This document shows positions 15,789 through 25,464 of a DNA stretch of 64,000 nt, piece after piece (position 1 is the stretch's first letter; every line of letters begins with the position of its first letter). The position numbers and the translations under genes are program-made. The notes beneath the pieces are model-generated. The model did not search any database, was not told the origin of the DNA, and saw only the letters and a program-made list of their open reading frames with translations. Source of the stretch: Ketobacter sp. (GTDB lineage Bacteria; Pseudomonadota; Gammaproteobacteria; Pseudomonadales; Ketobacteraceae). The stretch covers positions 1 to 64,000 of the forward strand of contig NZ_RCHN01000045.1 in the NCBI RefSeq assembly GCF_003671495.1. The letters are read 5' to 3'.

Positions 15789-16475
15789 ATGAACAGTATG
15801 CCGCAAAACGGCACGCCCGTCCTTCAGGCCACCAATGTGGAAAAATCAGTGTCCATGCCGGATCAGGTGCTGACCATCCTGTCCAGCATCAATCTCTCAG
15901 TGGCCGCCGCGGAAACCCTCGCCATCGTGGGGGAGTCCGGCTCCGGGAAATCCACCCTGCTTGGACTGTTGGCGGGCCTGGATGTTCCCTCTTCCGGCTC
16001 CATCCACCTGATGGGCAACCAGCTCGATGCCATGAGTGAGGATCAGCGGGCAGGGGTGCGGGCCGCCCACGTGGGGTTCGTGTTTCAATCCTTCCAGTTG
16101 TTACCGAACCTGACCGCGCTGGAAAACGTGATGCTGCCGCTGGAAATAGCCGATGGTCGCCACGTGCCGGAACGGGCCCGGGAGATGCTGACCCGGGTCG
16201 GACTGGGCCAGCGCCTGCGGCACTATCCCAGCCAGTTGTCCGGCGGCGAACAACAGCGGGTGGCCCTGGCCCGGGCCTTTGTCACCGAGCCGGATATTCT
16301 GTTCGCCGACGAGCCCACCGGCAACCTGGACACCCATACCGGCGAAGCCATCGCCGATCAGCTGTTTGAGCTGAACCGATCCCACCAGACCACGCTGATA
16401 CTGGTTACCCATGACATGACCCTGGCGCAACGCTGTGGGCGCACCGTCACCATGAACGCCGGTCAACTGTCATGA
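15789..16475 (+). CDS. ABC transporter ATP-binding protein (YbbA/LolD-like)
   Basis: This 228-aa ATPase belongs to the LolD/MacB-type (MacB-like, type VII) group. It has Walker A GESGSGKST (48-56), a Q-loop in FVFQSFQLLPN, signature LSGGEQQRVALARA, Walker B ILFADEPTGNLD and the H-loop VTHD. I start it at ATG 15789, which has an AAGGA element upstream; a longer frame from 15732 would add an implausible N-terminus. It overlaps the permease by four bases (ATGA), so the two form one transporter. YbbA-YbbP is thought to act on membrane lipids or hydrophobic cargo, but its substrate is not established. Confidence 0.92.
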   Translation: MNSMPQNGTPVLQATNVEKSVSMPDQVLTILSSINLSVAAAETLAIVGESGSGKSTLLGLLAGLDVPSSGSIHLMGNQLDAMSEDQRAGVRAAHVGFVFQSFQLLPNLTALENVMLPLEIADGRHVPERAREMLTRVGLGQRLRHYPSQLSGGEQQRVALARAFVTEPDILFADEPTGNLDTHTGEAIADQLFELNRSHQTTLILVTHDMTLAQRCGRTVTMNAGQLS

Positions 16476-18961
16476 AACAGATCACGCTGGCGTTGCGTCT
16501 GTTATTGCGGGACTGGCGCTCCGGACACCTCAACCTGCTGCTGATTGCCCTGCTGGTGGCCGTCACCACCCACAACACCATCGGCTTTCACAGCGAACGG
16601 ATCGAAAACGCCATGGAGCTGCAGGCCTCCAACCTGCTGGGCGGGGACCTGGTGATCAAAAGCCCGGTGCCGCTGGACCGACTGCCGGAATTGCCCAGTA
16701 GCGTTCGATTTGCCCGCGCCGTGGAATTCTCCAGCGTGGTCATGGCCGATGAGGGCATGCAGTTAACGTCCATCAAAGCGGTGAGCGATCAATATCCGTT
16801 GAAAACACCCCTGAAAGTCAGCGACCAGCCGTTCGAGCCGGATTACGAAAGCCCGCGGGGCCCCGGCCCCGGGCAGGCCTGGGTGGAATCCCGCTTGCTC
16901 AACGTATTGGGTATTCAGATGGGTGATGAGGTGGATGTGGGGGATACCCGGTTAACCGTTGAGAAAGTGCTGACCTTCGAGCCCGATCGTGGCGGAAGCT
17001 TTTATTCCTTTGTGCCCCGGCTGATGATGAACCAGTCCGACCTGGGGGCCGCCAACCTGATCCAGACCGGGAGCCGGGTGGAGTACTACTATCAGTTTGC
17101 CGGCCCGGAGTCGGCCATTGCCAATGTCAGGGCCACACTTACCCCCTCGCTGCAACCGGGACAAAACATTCTGTCCATTCATTCTCGTCAGCGCACGGTC
17201 AGTGCGGCCCTGAACCGGGCCGAAGGCTATCTGCAACTGGCCAGCCTGATGGCCATTCTGCTGGCGTCGGTGGCACTGGCCATGGGCGCCCAACACTTCA
17301 GCGAAACCCGCTATGACACCGCGGCGCTATTGCGCTGTTTCGGATTGCGCTCCAATCAGATCCTGCTGGTATTCACCAGTCAATTGATTGCCCTGGCTCT
17401 GATCAGCGCGGTACTGGGTGGCGCGCTGGGGTGGTTGCTCCATTTCTCCCTGATGGAAATGCTGTCCGGCTTGTTGCCCCAGGGCATCCCCCTGCCCTCC
17501 GCCCGGCCGTTTTTCAGCGGCCTGATTCTGGCACTGGTGATTCTGCTCGGTTTCAGCCTGCCGGCATTGGTTCAATTGCAGAGGACCTCGCCGCTGCGGG
17601 TATTGCGGCGGGATCTCACGCCCTCCCCGCTGTCCAAAAGCCTGCTCTATGGCATTGTGCTGATGCTGATCGGTGGGCTCATGCTTTGGTACACCCGGGA
17701 TCCAGTGCTGATCGCAGCCATCGTTCTGGGCAGCCTGCTGGCCTGGATCGTCACTTACGGACTGACTGCACTGTTTGGCCTGCTGATCAACCAGATCAGT
17801 CAACGCAGTTCGCTGTCGCTGCAGGCGGGTCTGCGCAACCTGAGCCGGCGTCGGCTCAGTACCCGGGTGCAGTTGCTGGGCTTCGGCCTCACCGCCATGG
17901 CCATGCTGGTGATCCTGCTGGTGCGGGGTGAGCTCATCAATACCTGGCAACAGCAGCTTCCGGAACAAGCGCCCAACCACTTTGTGCTGAACGTGCTGCC
18001 CCATGAGGCAGACGCATTTGAACAGCACCTGCAGGAGAACAATATCCTGTCCCAACCACTCTACCCCATCGTGCGCGGCCGGCTCACCCACATCAACCAG
18101 ACCCCCATGCAGATGGCGGTTACCAAGGAATCCGGCAGCGAAGAAGAGGAAGAGGCCCTGAACCGGGAACTGAATCTGAGCTGGGCCCAGGCCCTGCCTT
18201 CGGACAACCGCATCATTGAGGGTCAGTGGTGGGATACACTGCCGGCGGACACGGGCGCCCGGGTTTCCATCGAGCAACGGCTGGCCCAGCGCTTGGGTGT
18301 TCAGCTGGGGGATGTGCTGACATTCTTTGTGGCCAACCAGACCTTTACCGCCGAGGTTGCCAGTATTCGTTCGGTGAAATGGGAGTCCTTCCAGCCCAAT
18401 TTTTACCTGATGTTCAATCCGGGAGCCCTGGAAGGATTGCCCGCCACCTACCTGACCAGCTTTCACCTGGAGCCAGAGCGCAAGGACCTGCTGAAGCCTC
18501 TGGTGCAACGCTTCCCCGCCATCACCCTGTTGGAGGTGGACGTAATTCTACGGCAGGTGCGGACCATACTGGACCAGGTCAGCGCGGCGGTGGAATTCAT
18601 TTTGCTGTTCGTGCTGGCGGCAGGCCTGACCATCACCCTGGCCACCCTGATCACCACCATGCCCCAGCGCTATCGGGAAGGCGCCATCATGCGTACCCTG
18701 GGAGCCACCCGGCGCCAGCTCATCCTCCAACAGTGGTCCGAGTTCTTTGCCATCGGCGCGCTGTCCGGACTGGTGGCCTGTTTCGGGGCGGAAATGGCCC
18801 GGCTTGCCATCTACTTAAAGTTGCTCGCGCTCCCCTATACTCCCAACCCCTGGATCTGGATAATAGTGCCCCCATTGATGGGGCTGGTGATCGGGTTAGC
18901 CGGGCAGATCAGCAGCCAACGCATCCTCAAACAGAGCCCGGCGGTAGCCTTAAGAGAATAA
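16472..18961 (+). CDS. FtsX-family ABC transporter permease (YbbP-like)
   Basis: The 829-aa permease has a first membrane helix near residues 17-35, a large periplasmic domain (about 40-250), FtsX-type helices (about 255-360), a second cluster (about 390-490), a second large periplasmic part, and a final FtsX triplet (from about 710). The layout with two FtsX modules matches YbbP. GAIMRTLGATRRQL is the typical FtsX coupling segment. It overlaps its ATPase gene by four bases. The role is probably mechanotransmission or lipid handling in the envelope; no direct evidence of substrate. Confidence 0.9.
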   Translation: MKQITLALRLLLRDWRSGHLNLLLIALLVAVTTHNTIGFHSERIENAMELQASNLLGGDLVIKSPVPLDRLPELPSSVRFARAVEFSSVVMADEGMQLTSIKAVSDQYPLKTPLKVSDQPFEPDYESPRGPGPGQAWVESRLLNVLGIQMGDEVDVGDTRLTVEKVLTFEPDRGGSFYSFVPRLMMNQSDLGAANLIQTGSRVEYYYQFAGPESAIANVRATLTPSLQPGQNILSIHSRQRTVSAALNRAEGYLQLASLMAILLASVALAMGAQHFSETRYDTAALLRCFGLRSNQILLVFTSQLIALALISAVLGGALGWLLHFSLMEMLSGLLPQGIPLPSARPFFSGLILALVILLGFSLPALVQLQRTSPLRVLRRDLTPSPLSKSLLYGIVLMLIGGLMLWYTRDPVLIAAIVLGSLLAWIVTYGLTALFGLLINQISQRSSLSLQAGLRNLSRRRLSTRVQLLGFGLTAMAMLVILLVRGELINTWQQQLPEQAPNHFVLNVLPHEADAFEQHLQENNILSQPLYPIVRGRLTHINQTPMQMAVTKESGSEEEEEALNRELNLSWAQALPSDNRIIEGQWWDTLPADTGARVSIEQRLAQRLGVQLGDVLTFFVANQTFTAEVASIRSVKWESFQPNFYLMFNPGALEGLPATYLTSFHLEPERKDLLKPLVQRFPAITLLEVDVILRQVRTILDQVSAAVEFILLFVLAAGLTITLATLITTMPQRYREGAIMRTLGATRRQLILQQWSEFFAIGALSGLVACFGAEMARLAIYLKLLALPYTPNPWIWIIVPPLMGLVIGLAGQISSQRILKQSPAVALRE

Positions 18962-18967
18962 ATCCCT

Positions 18968-20872
18968 ATGTCCCTGCTTCGACTGCGCGACATTCATCTG
19001 GCCTTTGGTGGGCCGGAGCTGCTGAATGGAACCCACCTCAACCTGGAAAAAGGCGAACGGGTGTGCCTGGTGGGGCGCAATGGAACCGGCAAGTCCACCC
19101 TGCTTAAAGTCATCAGCGGCCAGATCAAACCCGACGACGGACAAATTGAAATGTCGCCGGGAACCCGCATTGCGTGGTTGGAACAGGAAGTACCCCAGGG
19201 CACCGGTGGCAGCGTCTACGACGTTGTGGCTTCAGGATTGGGCAAAGTGGGCGAGCTGATCCAGCAGTATCACCATCTGACCGAAGAGCTGGCCAGCGGC
19301 AGCGAAGCCGCCTTCAACCGCCTGGAGAGCGTGCAGAAAGCCCTGGAAGCGGAAGACGGCTGGGCGCTGCAACAGCGGGTGGAAGCCACGCTTTCCAAAT
19401 TGTCCCTGGAGGGTGAGGTGGCATTTGAAGCACAATCCGGCGGCGTGAAGCGACGAGTCCTGCTGGCCCGCGCCCTGGTACAGGAACCGGACATCCTGCT
19501 GCTGGACGAGCCCACCAACCACCTGGACATCGAGTCCATCGCCTGGCTGGAAGAGTTCCTGCTCGGCTACAAGAACTGCGTCCTGTTCATCACCCACGAT
19601 CGATCCTTCCTCAGCCGGCTGGCCACCCGCATCATCGACCTGGACCGGGGCCAGCTCACCAGCTGGCCCGGCAGTTACCAGACCTATCTGCAACGCAAGG
19701 CAGAGGCCCTGGAAGCGGAGGCCGCAGAGTGGGAGCGCTTCGACAAGAAACTCGCCCAGGAGGAAGTCTGGATTCGCCAGGGCATCAAGGCACGCCGCAC
19801 CCGCAACGAAGGCCGGGTACGGGCACTGCAAGCCATGCGCAAGGAACGCGCCCAGCGCCGGGAACGGCAAGGCACCATGAACGCCACCATCCAGCAGGCT
19901 GAAATCAGCGGCAAGAAGGTCATTGAAGCCAAGCACATCAACGTCAGCTTCAACGGGCGCCCCATTATCCAGGACTTCTCCACCCTGATCCTGCGGGAGG
20001 ATCGAATCGGCATCATCGGCCCCAACGGGGTCGGCAAATCCACGCTGATCCAGGCGCTGTTGGGCAGATTAAAGCCCGACAGCGGCACCGTGGAACTCGG
20101 AACCAACGTGGAGATTGCCTACTTCGATCAACTGCGGGCACAGCTGGATGAAGAGTTGAGCGTGCGGGAAAACGTCAGCCAGGGCAGTGACACCATCACG
20201 GTCAACGGCCAGAACAAGCACATCATGGGCTACCTGCAGGACTTCCTGTTCAGCCCGGAGCGGGCCCGTACTCCGGTGCGCGCCCTCTCCGGAGGTGAAC
20301 GCAACCGCCTGCTGCTGGCAAAATTGTTCACCCAACCCAGCAACCTGCTGGTACTGGACGAACCCACCAACGACCTGGATATCGAAACCCTGGAACTGCT
20401 GGAGGAGCTGGTGGACCAATACCAGGGTACCATCCTGCTGGTCAGCCACGACCGCGCCTTTCTCAACAACATCGTCACCAGCTCCATCGTGTTCGAGGGT
20501 AACGGCAAGCTGGCGGAATACGTGGGGGGCTACGACGACTGGCTGCGTCAGCGCCCTAAAGCAGCCCCGGCGCCCGCGACGGAAAAGCAATACGCGGAGC
20601 CCCAAGCAGACACGCCCGCCAAGCCACAGGCAAAACCCGGGAAAAAGCTCAGTTACAAAGATCAAAGGGAACTGGAATCCCTGCCCCAGACCATTGAATC
20701 TCTTGAACAGAAGCTGGAAAGCGCCCATCAGCAACTTGCTGATCCTACGCTATATCAGCAAGCCCAGGAGAAAATAGCCGAATTAAAACAACAGGCTGAG
20801 CAACTGGAACAGGAATTGGAAACGGCCTTCGAACGCTGGGAGCAGCTGGAGTCCCTGAAAAACTCGGAGTAG
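18968..20872 (+). CDS. uup: ABC-F family ATPase Uup
   Basis: Uup is a soluble tandem ATPase that acts on ribosomes or DNA and influences precise transposon excision. The 634-aa protein has two nucleotide-binding domains: GRNGTGKST and GPNGVGKST as Walker A, LLLDEPTNHLD and LVLDEPTNDLD as Walker B. The interdomain ABC-F linker is rich in Arg/Glu (KARRTRNEGRVRAL). A C-terminal coiled coil (residues about 560-634) is the Uup-specific DNA-binding tail. The first signature motif reads QSGGVKRR rather than LSGGxxxR. It begins six bases after ybbP and may be cotranscribed. Confidence 0.95.
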   Translation: MSLLRLRDIHLAFGGPELLNGTHLNLEKGERVCLVGRNGTGKSTLLKVISGQIKPDDGQIEMSPGTRIAWLEQEVPQGTGGSVYDVVASGLGKVGELIQQYHHLTEELASGSEAAFNRLESVQKALEAEDGWALQQRVEATLSKLSLEGEVAFEAQSGGVKRRVLLARALVQEPDILLLDEPTNHLDIESIAWLEEFLLGYKNCVLFITHDRSFLSRLATRIIDLDRGQLTSWPGSYQTYLQRKAEALEAEAAEWERFDKKLAQEEVWIRQGIKARRTRNEGRVRALQAMRKERAQRRERQGTMNATIQQAEISGKKVIEAKHINVSFNGRPIIQDFSTLILREDRIGIIGPNGVGKSTLIQALLGRLKPDSGTVELGTNVEIAYFDQLRAQLDEELSVRENVSQGSDTITVNGQNKHIMGYLQDFLFSPERARTPVRALSGGERNRLLLAKLFTQPSNLLVLDEPTNDLDIETLELLEELVDQYQGTILLVSHDRAFLNNIVTSSIVFEGNGKLAEYVGGYDDWLRQRPKAAPAPATEKQYAEPQADTPAKPQAKPGKKLSYKDQRELESLPQTIESLEQKLESAHQQLADPTLYQQAQEKIAELKQQAEQLEQELETAFERWEQLESLKNSE

Positions 20873-20959
20873 CCCCACAACGATAAACTGGAAAAAACAC
20901 CCAACTGATCTAAACTGATTGTAAAACAGTCAGTTACCGTTCTTTCTGACATCGGGTAA

Positions 20960-22144
20960 GTGGGTAGTAACTTGGCCAGACCTCAAAACATTGCTGTCAC
21001 TCTGGGAATACTAGTGGCTGTCGGCGTCCTCAGCACGGACAGCCTGCTGATCGAAGCTATGTTGATCGGGGCTCTGGCCCTGTTTTTGGTTTACAACCAT
21101 TGGCTTGGCCGACACCGTTCACAGGCCATCGCACCCACTCCGGCCGAACGGCCCATGGCCGAGTTCCCGGCGATCGACCTCGCCGTGCGGGACAATGAAT
21201 CCAGCTTCGAAAGCATCACCCGCAAGGTGCACTCCATCGACCAAGCCATTCGCAGCAGCAGCGCCAGTCTGTCGGCCAGCTTTTCCGGGCTGGGACACAC
21301 CTCAAATCACACCAACCAACTGATTCGCGACGTCACCAAAGCGGTAACCGGACGCGGCCACTCTCAAGACGGTGAGGATGAAAATGTTACCGTGGAGAAA
21401 TTCGCCAGCGAAGTGAGTGATATTTTGATGCAGTACGTGTCGCTGCTGATCGACGTCAGCGAAAAGAGCGTACAAGCCGTCCATCACATTGGTGACATGG
21501 TGAAAGAACTGGATCACATGTTCGGCCTGTTGGCCGATATCCGTACCATCGCCGAGCAAACCAACCTGCTGGCCCTCAATGCCGCCATAGAAGCTGCCCG
21601 AGCCGGAGAAGCCGGACGCGGTTTTGCCGTGGTGGCCGATGAAGTACGCAAACTTTCCCAGGATACGAACCGACTGAGCGAGCAAATCCGCAACCGGGGC
21701 GAAATCACCAAGTCCACGGTCACCATGGTGCGGGACATTGTCGGTGCAATCGCCTCACTGGACCTGAACGACGCCATCAACGCAAAGGGCTACGTGGACA
21801 GCATGCTGAATGGGTTGGAGGAAACCAACCAGCACGTTTCCGAGACCATGGACCGTCTTAATCAGCTGAACGTAGAGGTAAACCAACACGTCAATACGGC
21901 CGTCCACGCCATGCAATTCGAAGACATCTTCACACAGGTCATCTCAGAAATCAGCCAGGACCTTGAGCGCCTGGACGGGATCAATCATCAGCTGGGCGAA
22001 ATCTGCAGTGTCGCCACCCTTTCAGAACGCCACATGGACCGTGTTTCCGAGCTGGAAAATTGTTTAGCAGTCAAGAAAAAACAGTCCATAATGCGTGATA
22101 ACACCGCATCGAGCTCTCCCACCGGAGAAATCGATTTATTCTAG
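20960..22144 (+). CDS. Chemoreceptor-like protein with minimal N-terminal membrane anchor
   Basis: The 394-aa protein has one or two hydrophobic helices (residues about 10-46) and no periplasmic ligand domain. The cytoplasmic signalling tip is well conserved: AEQTNLLALNAAIEAARAGEAGRGFAVVADEVRKLS. Methylation helices are short, and no CheR-docking pentapeptide is present at the end. The conserved tip would contact CheA/CheW-like partners. The start is GTG 20960 with a weak ribosome site; TTG four codons later is an alternative. The STAS and response-regulator/phosphatase genes follow within 20-26 bases, suggesting that this receptor feeds a partner-switching output. That link is inferred from gene order. 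Confidence 0.85.
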   Translation: MGSNLARPQNIAVTLGILVAVGVLSTDSLLIEAMLIGALALFLVYNHWLGRHRSQAIAPTPAERPMAEFPAIDLAVRDNESSFESITRKVHSIDQAIRSSSASLSASFSGLGHTSNHTNQLIRDVTKAVTGRGHSQDGEDENVTVEKFASEVSDILMQYVSLLIDVSEKSVQAVHHIGDMVKELDHMFGLLADIRTIAEQTNLLALNAAIEAARAGEAGRGFAVVADEVRKLSQDTNRLSEQIRNRGEITKSTVTMVRDIVGAIASLDLNDAINAKGYVDSMLNGLEETNQHVSETMDRLNQLNVEVNQHVNTAVHAMQFEDIFTQVISEISQDLERLDGINHQLGEICSVATLSERHMDRVSELENCLAVKKKQSIMRDNTASSSPTGEIDLF

Positions 22145-22164
22145 TCACGGCAAGGAGAAAACCA

Positions 22165-22461
22165 ATGCCCGTTGAAAGTACTTTATCCAGTGATGGAAAA
22201 ACACTCACTATCGGCATCAGTGGACGCTTTGATTTCGAGATTGTACAGGAGTTCAGGGCATCCTATGGCGATCAAAAAGACGTAAGCTTCATCATTGATA
22301 TGCGCGCAACCGAGCATATGGACAGCTCGGCCTTGGGGATGCTTCTCAATATGCGCAAAAGCCTCGGTGACAATACCAAGATCGCCATCATCAACTGTCG
22401 CCCCCAGATCAAAAAGATTCTGACCATTTCCCGCTTCGACAAAAAGTTCGACATCGAATAA
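22165..22461 (+). CDS. STAS-domain anti-sigma-factor antagonist (HsbA-like)
   Basis: This 98-aa single STAS domain has the phosphorylatable serine motif HMDSSALGML (Ser54/Ser55). STAS antagonists bind an anti-sigma factor when unphosphorylated and release it when phosphorylated. In Pseudomonas, HsbA acts with HsbR and FlgM to switch between swimming and biofilm; length and context resemble it. A strong ribosome site (AAGGAG) precedes the ATG. The downstream protein carries both a phosphatase and a kinase-like ATPase domain, which fits control of this serine. The partner anti-sigma factor is not in the window. Confidence 0.88.
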   Translation: MPVESTLSSDGKTLTIGISGRFDFEIVQEFRASYGDQKDVSFIIDMRATEHMDSSALGMLLNMRKSLGDNTKIAIINCRPQIKKILTISRFDKKFDIE

Positions 22462-22487
22462 AGCGAGCTCAAGGGAATGGTGACGAC

Positions 22488-24158
22488 ATGAAGATTCTGG
22501 TGGTAGACGACACCGAAGCCAACCGTAAGCTGCTGGCCTGGATGCTGGAGGACGACGGTCACGAGGTGGTGGAAGCCACCAACGGAGAGGAAGCCGTTGA
22601 GCTGTTCAAAAGCGCCACTCCGGATCTGGTGTTGATGGACGTGATGATGCCCATCATGGATGGCTTCGAAGCCACCCAGGCCATCAAGGAGCATCTGCGC
22701 GGAACCCACGTTCCCATCATTTTTCTGACTGCTCTCTCTGACGACGCCTCCCTCACCAAGTGCCTGTCCATCGGCGGTGATGACTTCCTCAGTAAACCCA
22801 TCAACGAACAGGTGCTGCAAGCCAAAATCAAAGCCCACAGCCGGATCAAAGATCTGAACGAACAGCTTAACCGGCAGAACAAGGAGCTGACCCGGCTCCA
22901 CCAGTTCACATTGCGCGAACACGAGATTGCCAAGAATGTGTTCGAGAACGCCCTTGCAGCCAGCATCCTGGACAGCAAAAACACCCGTCACTATATCTCC
23001 CCCGCTGCCACCTTCAATGGAGACCTGCTGCTGGTGACCATCAGTCCATCCGGTGGTTTATACGCACTGATGGCAGACTTCACCGGCCACGGCCTGCCCG
23101 CCGCCATCGGCGCGCTGCCGGTGTCACAGGCGTTTCTGGACGCTGCCCAACAGGGTGCGTCGGTGAGCAGTATCGCCCGGGAAGTCAACCGCACCCTGGA
23201 AAAATTCCTGCCGGACGACATGTTTGCGGCGGCCGCCATCGCCGAGCTCAACGCAGAAGGCAACCGCCTGACACTGTGGATGGGTGGTATGCCGGATGCC
23301 TTGCACACCGACGCATCCGGGGCCCTGAAGCAGAAGATCCCTTCGACTCATATGCCGTTGGGTATTCTGGAAGATGACGAGTTCGAGCGGGAAGCCAATA
23401 TTATCGAAGTCGCCGACGGTGATCGTCTGTATCTCTACACCGATGGCATTCCCGAATCGCTGAATTCGGAGGGGGAAATGTACGGCGAAAACCGCATGCT
23501 GGATCATTTTGACGGCGCCAGCAGCGATCCCCTCACCAGCCTGATCGAGAGCGTTAACCGCTTTACTGGCCACAAAGACCAGAACGACGACATCACGCTG
23601 CTGGAATTGATCTGCAAACCAGTAGAAGCGGCCGTGAGTGGGGATGCATCGGTGTTAAACCTGGAGCTCGCCCTGCCCTGGACCCTGCACATGACCCTCA
23701 CGGCAGAGGAAATGAAAAAGCCCACTTCCCCTGTGGCTCAACTGGTGGACATGATCAGTTCCGCGCCGGGGATCGAGTCACACAAAGATTATCTGCACAC
23801 CATTCTGGCCGAGCTGTATTCCAATGCGTTGGAGCACGGGATTCTGGGTTTGCGTTCCGACTTGAAAAAAACCGAAGATGGTTACCTGGAATATTATCAA
23901 CAGCGGGAAGAAAAGCTACAGCAGCTGTCCTGCGGGACTCTCGACATTACGGTCTCCTTCCGCGTGGAAGGCCGCAAGGGCTACCTGAGTCTGCAATTGG
24001 ATGATTCCGGTTGTGGTTTTGATGTTGCACATCGCAATCACTCTACCGATGAAGATTCCTTTGGCCGCGGCATCGACCTGATCGAAACCCTGTGCGACCG
24101 GGTCAGCTACAGCGAAGGCGGCACCCGGGTGGAAGCCGAGTACACCATCCACACCTGA
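22488..24158 (+). CDS. Fused response regulator - PP2C/SpoIIE phosphatase - HATPase (HsbR-like)
   Basis: The 556-aa protein has three parts. The receiver domain (1-120) has Asp7-Asp8, phospho-acceptor Asp51 and the KP motif. A short coiled coil leads to a PP2C/SpoIIE phosphatase (about 165-375), with metal residues in MADFTGHG, YTDGIPES and QNDDITLLE. The C-terminal GHKL ATPase (about 420-556) has N-box ELYSNALEHG, G1 DDSGCGFD and G2 FGRGIDLIE. This matches HsbR-type partner switches, where phosphorylation of the receiver decides between dephosphorylating and phosphorylating the STAS partner encoded just upstream. It ends convergently, 23 bases from the AraC regulator gene, with no terminator visible. 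Confidence 0.9.
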   Translation: MKILVVDDTEANRKLLAWMLEDDGHEVVEATNGEEAVELFKSATPDLVLMDVMMPIMDGFEATQAIKEHLRGTHVPIIFLTALSDDASLTKCLSIGGDDFLSKPINEQVLQAKIKAHSRIKDLNEQLNRQNKELTRLHQFTLREHEIAKNVFENALAASILDSKNTRHYISPAATFNGDLLLVTISPSGGLYALMADFTGHGLPAAIGALPVSQAFLDAAQQGASVSSIAREVNRTLEKFLPDDMFAAAAIAELNAEGNRLTLWMGGMPDALHTDASGALKQKIPSTHMPLGILEDDEFEREANIIEVADGDRLYLYTDGIPESLNSEGEMYGENRMLDHFDGASSDPLTSLIESVNRFTGHKDQNDDITLLELICKPVEAAVSGDASVLNLELALPWTLHMTLTAEEMKKPTSPVAQLVDMISSAPGIESHKDYLHTILAELYSNALEHGILGLRSDLKKTEDGYLEYYQQREEKLQQLSCGTLDITVSFRVEGRKGYLSLQLDDSGCGFDVAHRNHSTDEDSFGRGIDLIETLCDRVSYSEGGTRVEAEYTIHT

Positions 24159-24181
24159 TACTGCCCCGCGGACAGCGCCAT

Positions 24182-25186
24182 TCAACTCAATAATTCCTGG
24201 CGATAGGCCGAAGGGGTTTTCCCGGTCCACTTTTTGAAAGCCCGATGAAACGAACTGGCTTCCGAAAACCCCATCAGCAAGGCAATTTCATCGATGGTCA
24301 GCTCCGGCTTGGAGAGATAATAAATGGAGGCATCTTTGCGAATGGTATCCTTTATCTCCTGATAGCTGGTGTTTTCATCCTTGAGCCTGCGCCGCAAGGT
24401 CTGGGGCGTCATGGCCAGCTTCTCACACACCACCGAGAAGTCAGGAAAATTATTACCAAACTCCTTACTGATGATGCTGCGAATCTGCGCGTTGAGGCTG
24501 GCATTTTCGATGTCCCCGTCCATCAATTCTTCCAACGATGCCTTGAGGAACTTGCTCAGGGATAACTGATTCTGTACCAGGGGCATGGACATGTAGCGAC
24601 TGTCCATCACGATCTCGCAACGGGGCTGGCCATAGTGGACCTGACAGGGGAATTGATTGGCAAACTCACCATCATCGATGGAATCAAAATCCAGATTGAT
24701 GCGCTTGGGAACAATCTGCTGGCCAATCAACCAGCTGAGGAAGCGCAGCGTAAGAAACACCACGGCTTCCATAATATGGGGGCGAAACAGGATCTCCCCC
24801 CGCGACACAAATTGAATCAATGCCTCGTCATCGGAGGGGACCAGACGACTGGCAATGGCGTAATCGAACAGCTCATAGAATTTCGCCCCACGACGGATCG
24901 CCTTCTCCAGCGTGGCGCAATTGATAACAGCATGAGCCATCATGCTGAAGGTTCCGGGTTTCGATACGCGCCCGGAGCCGAACCCCATGAACTCGTCTTC
25001 GGTGTGGCGCATCACCGTCAACATCAGGTGAATAAATGCTTTCTTATCGACTTTGGCATCCGCCTCATGTAGCACCGAGGCGTCTATGCCACACTCCTGC
25101 AACAGCAGCTCCGTACTCAGGCCCCCACGCTTCGCCGCTTCCAGCAAAATCAGGACCTGATTAATGGGGATGAATCTAGAGCTCAC
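24182..25186 (-). CDS. AraC-family transcriptional regulator (OruR/ArgR-like, with Arabinose_bd N-domain)
   Basis: The 334-aa regulator has an N-terminal effector domain of the Arabinose_bd type (PF12625) and a C-terminal double helix-turn-helix. The HTH is seen in SVVCEKLAMTPQTLRRRLKDE and IDEIALLMGFSEASSFHRAFKKWTGKTPSAYR. It starts at GTG 25186 with AAGG upstream. It is divergent from an acyl-CoA dehydrogenase and SDR pair. Regulators of this type often sense fatty-acid-like or amino-acid ligands and activate the adjacent catabolic gene, so it is probably the local activator. The ligand is unknown. Confidence 0.9.
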   Translation of the reverse strand: MSSRFIPINQVLILLEAAKRGGLSTELLLQECGIDASVLHEADAKVDKKAFIHLMLTVMRHTEDEFMGFGSGRVSKPGTFSMMAHAVINCATLEKAIRRGAKFYELFDYAIASRLVPSDDEALIQFVSRGEILFRPHIMEAVVFLTLRFLSWLIGQQIVPKRINLDFDSIDDGEFANQFPCQVHYGQPRCEIVMDSRYMSMPLVQNQLSLSKFLKASLEELMDGDIENASLNAQIRSIISKEFGNNFPDFSVVCEKLAMTPQTLRRRLKDENTSYQEIKDTIRKDASIYYLSKPELTIDEIALLMGFSEASSFHRAFKKWTGKTPSAYRQELLS

Positions 25187-25391
25187 AAAAAAGCCTTAAA
25201 AGTGTTTATTTTTCATATGTTTATACAGGCTCGACAGGTTTGCCACATTTCTCTAACATTTGTATAGGTTTAACACAGCAAACAGCCCTAAACTTTACTG
25301 GCTTCCCGCCTGAAGTTCCAGTGACTTGTCGTTTTAGGTCATGAAAATTGGCACATTACGTCATTGTTGCATCTATGGCCCCTATCAATAA

Positions 25392-25436
25392 TTGACGACC
25401 ATGCAGTCTGCTATAAAAAATTTTGGCGGTCGTTAA
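25392..25436. promoter_or_regulatory. Interrupted inverted repeat flanking the promoter of the acyl-CoA dehydrogenase gene
   Basis: TTGACGACC (25392-25400) and GGTCGTTAA (25428-25436) match as inverted arms at 8 of 9 positions, 27 bases apart. Between them lies TATAAA (25412-25417), a likely -10 element. This could be the operator of the divergent AraC regulator or of another repressor. Confidence 0.4.
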
Positions 25437-25464
25437 CGGTAGAATTACATAACCGGAGAGAATA

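Noticed and set aside
17327..18508. 393-codon frame on the minus strand inside the YbbP-like permease
   Set aside because: Its composition (rich in Gln, His, Gly) is that of a reverse-strand shadow of a GC-rich gene, and no domain is visible.
18940..18950. ops-like GGCGGTAGC before uup
   Set aside because: It encodes the conserved C-terminal Ala-Val-Ala-Leu-Arg of the permease, lacks the rest of the ops context, and uup is not a polysaccharide operon.
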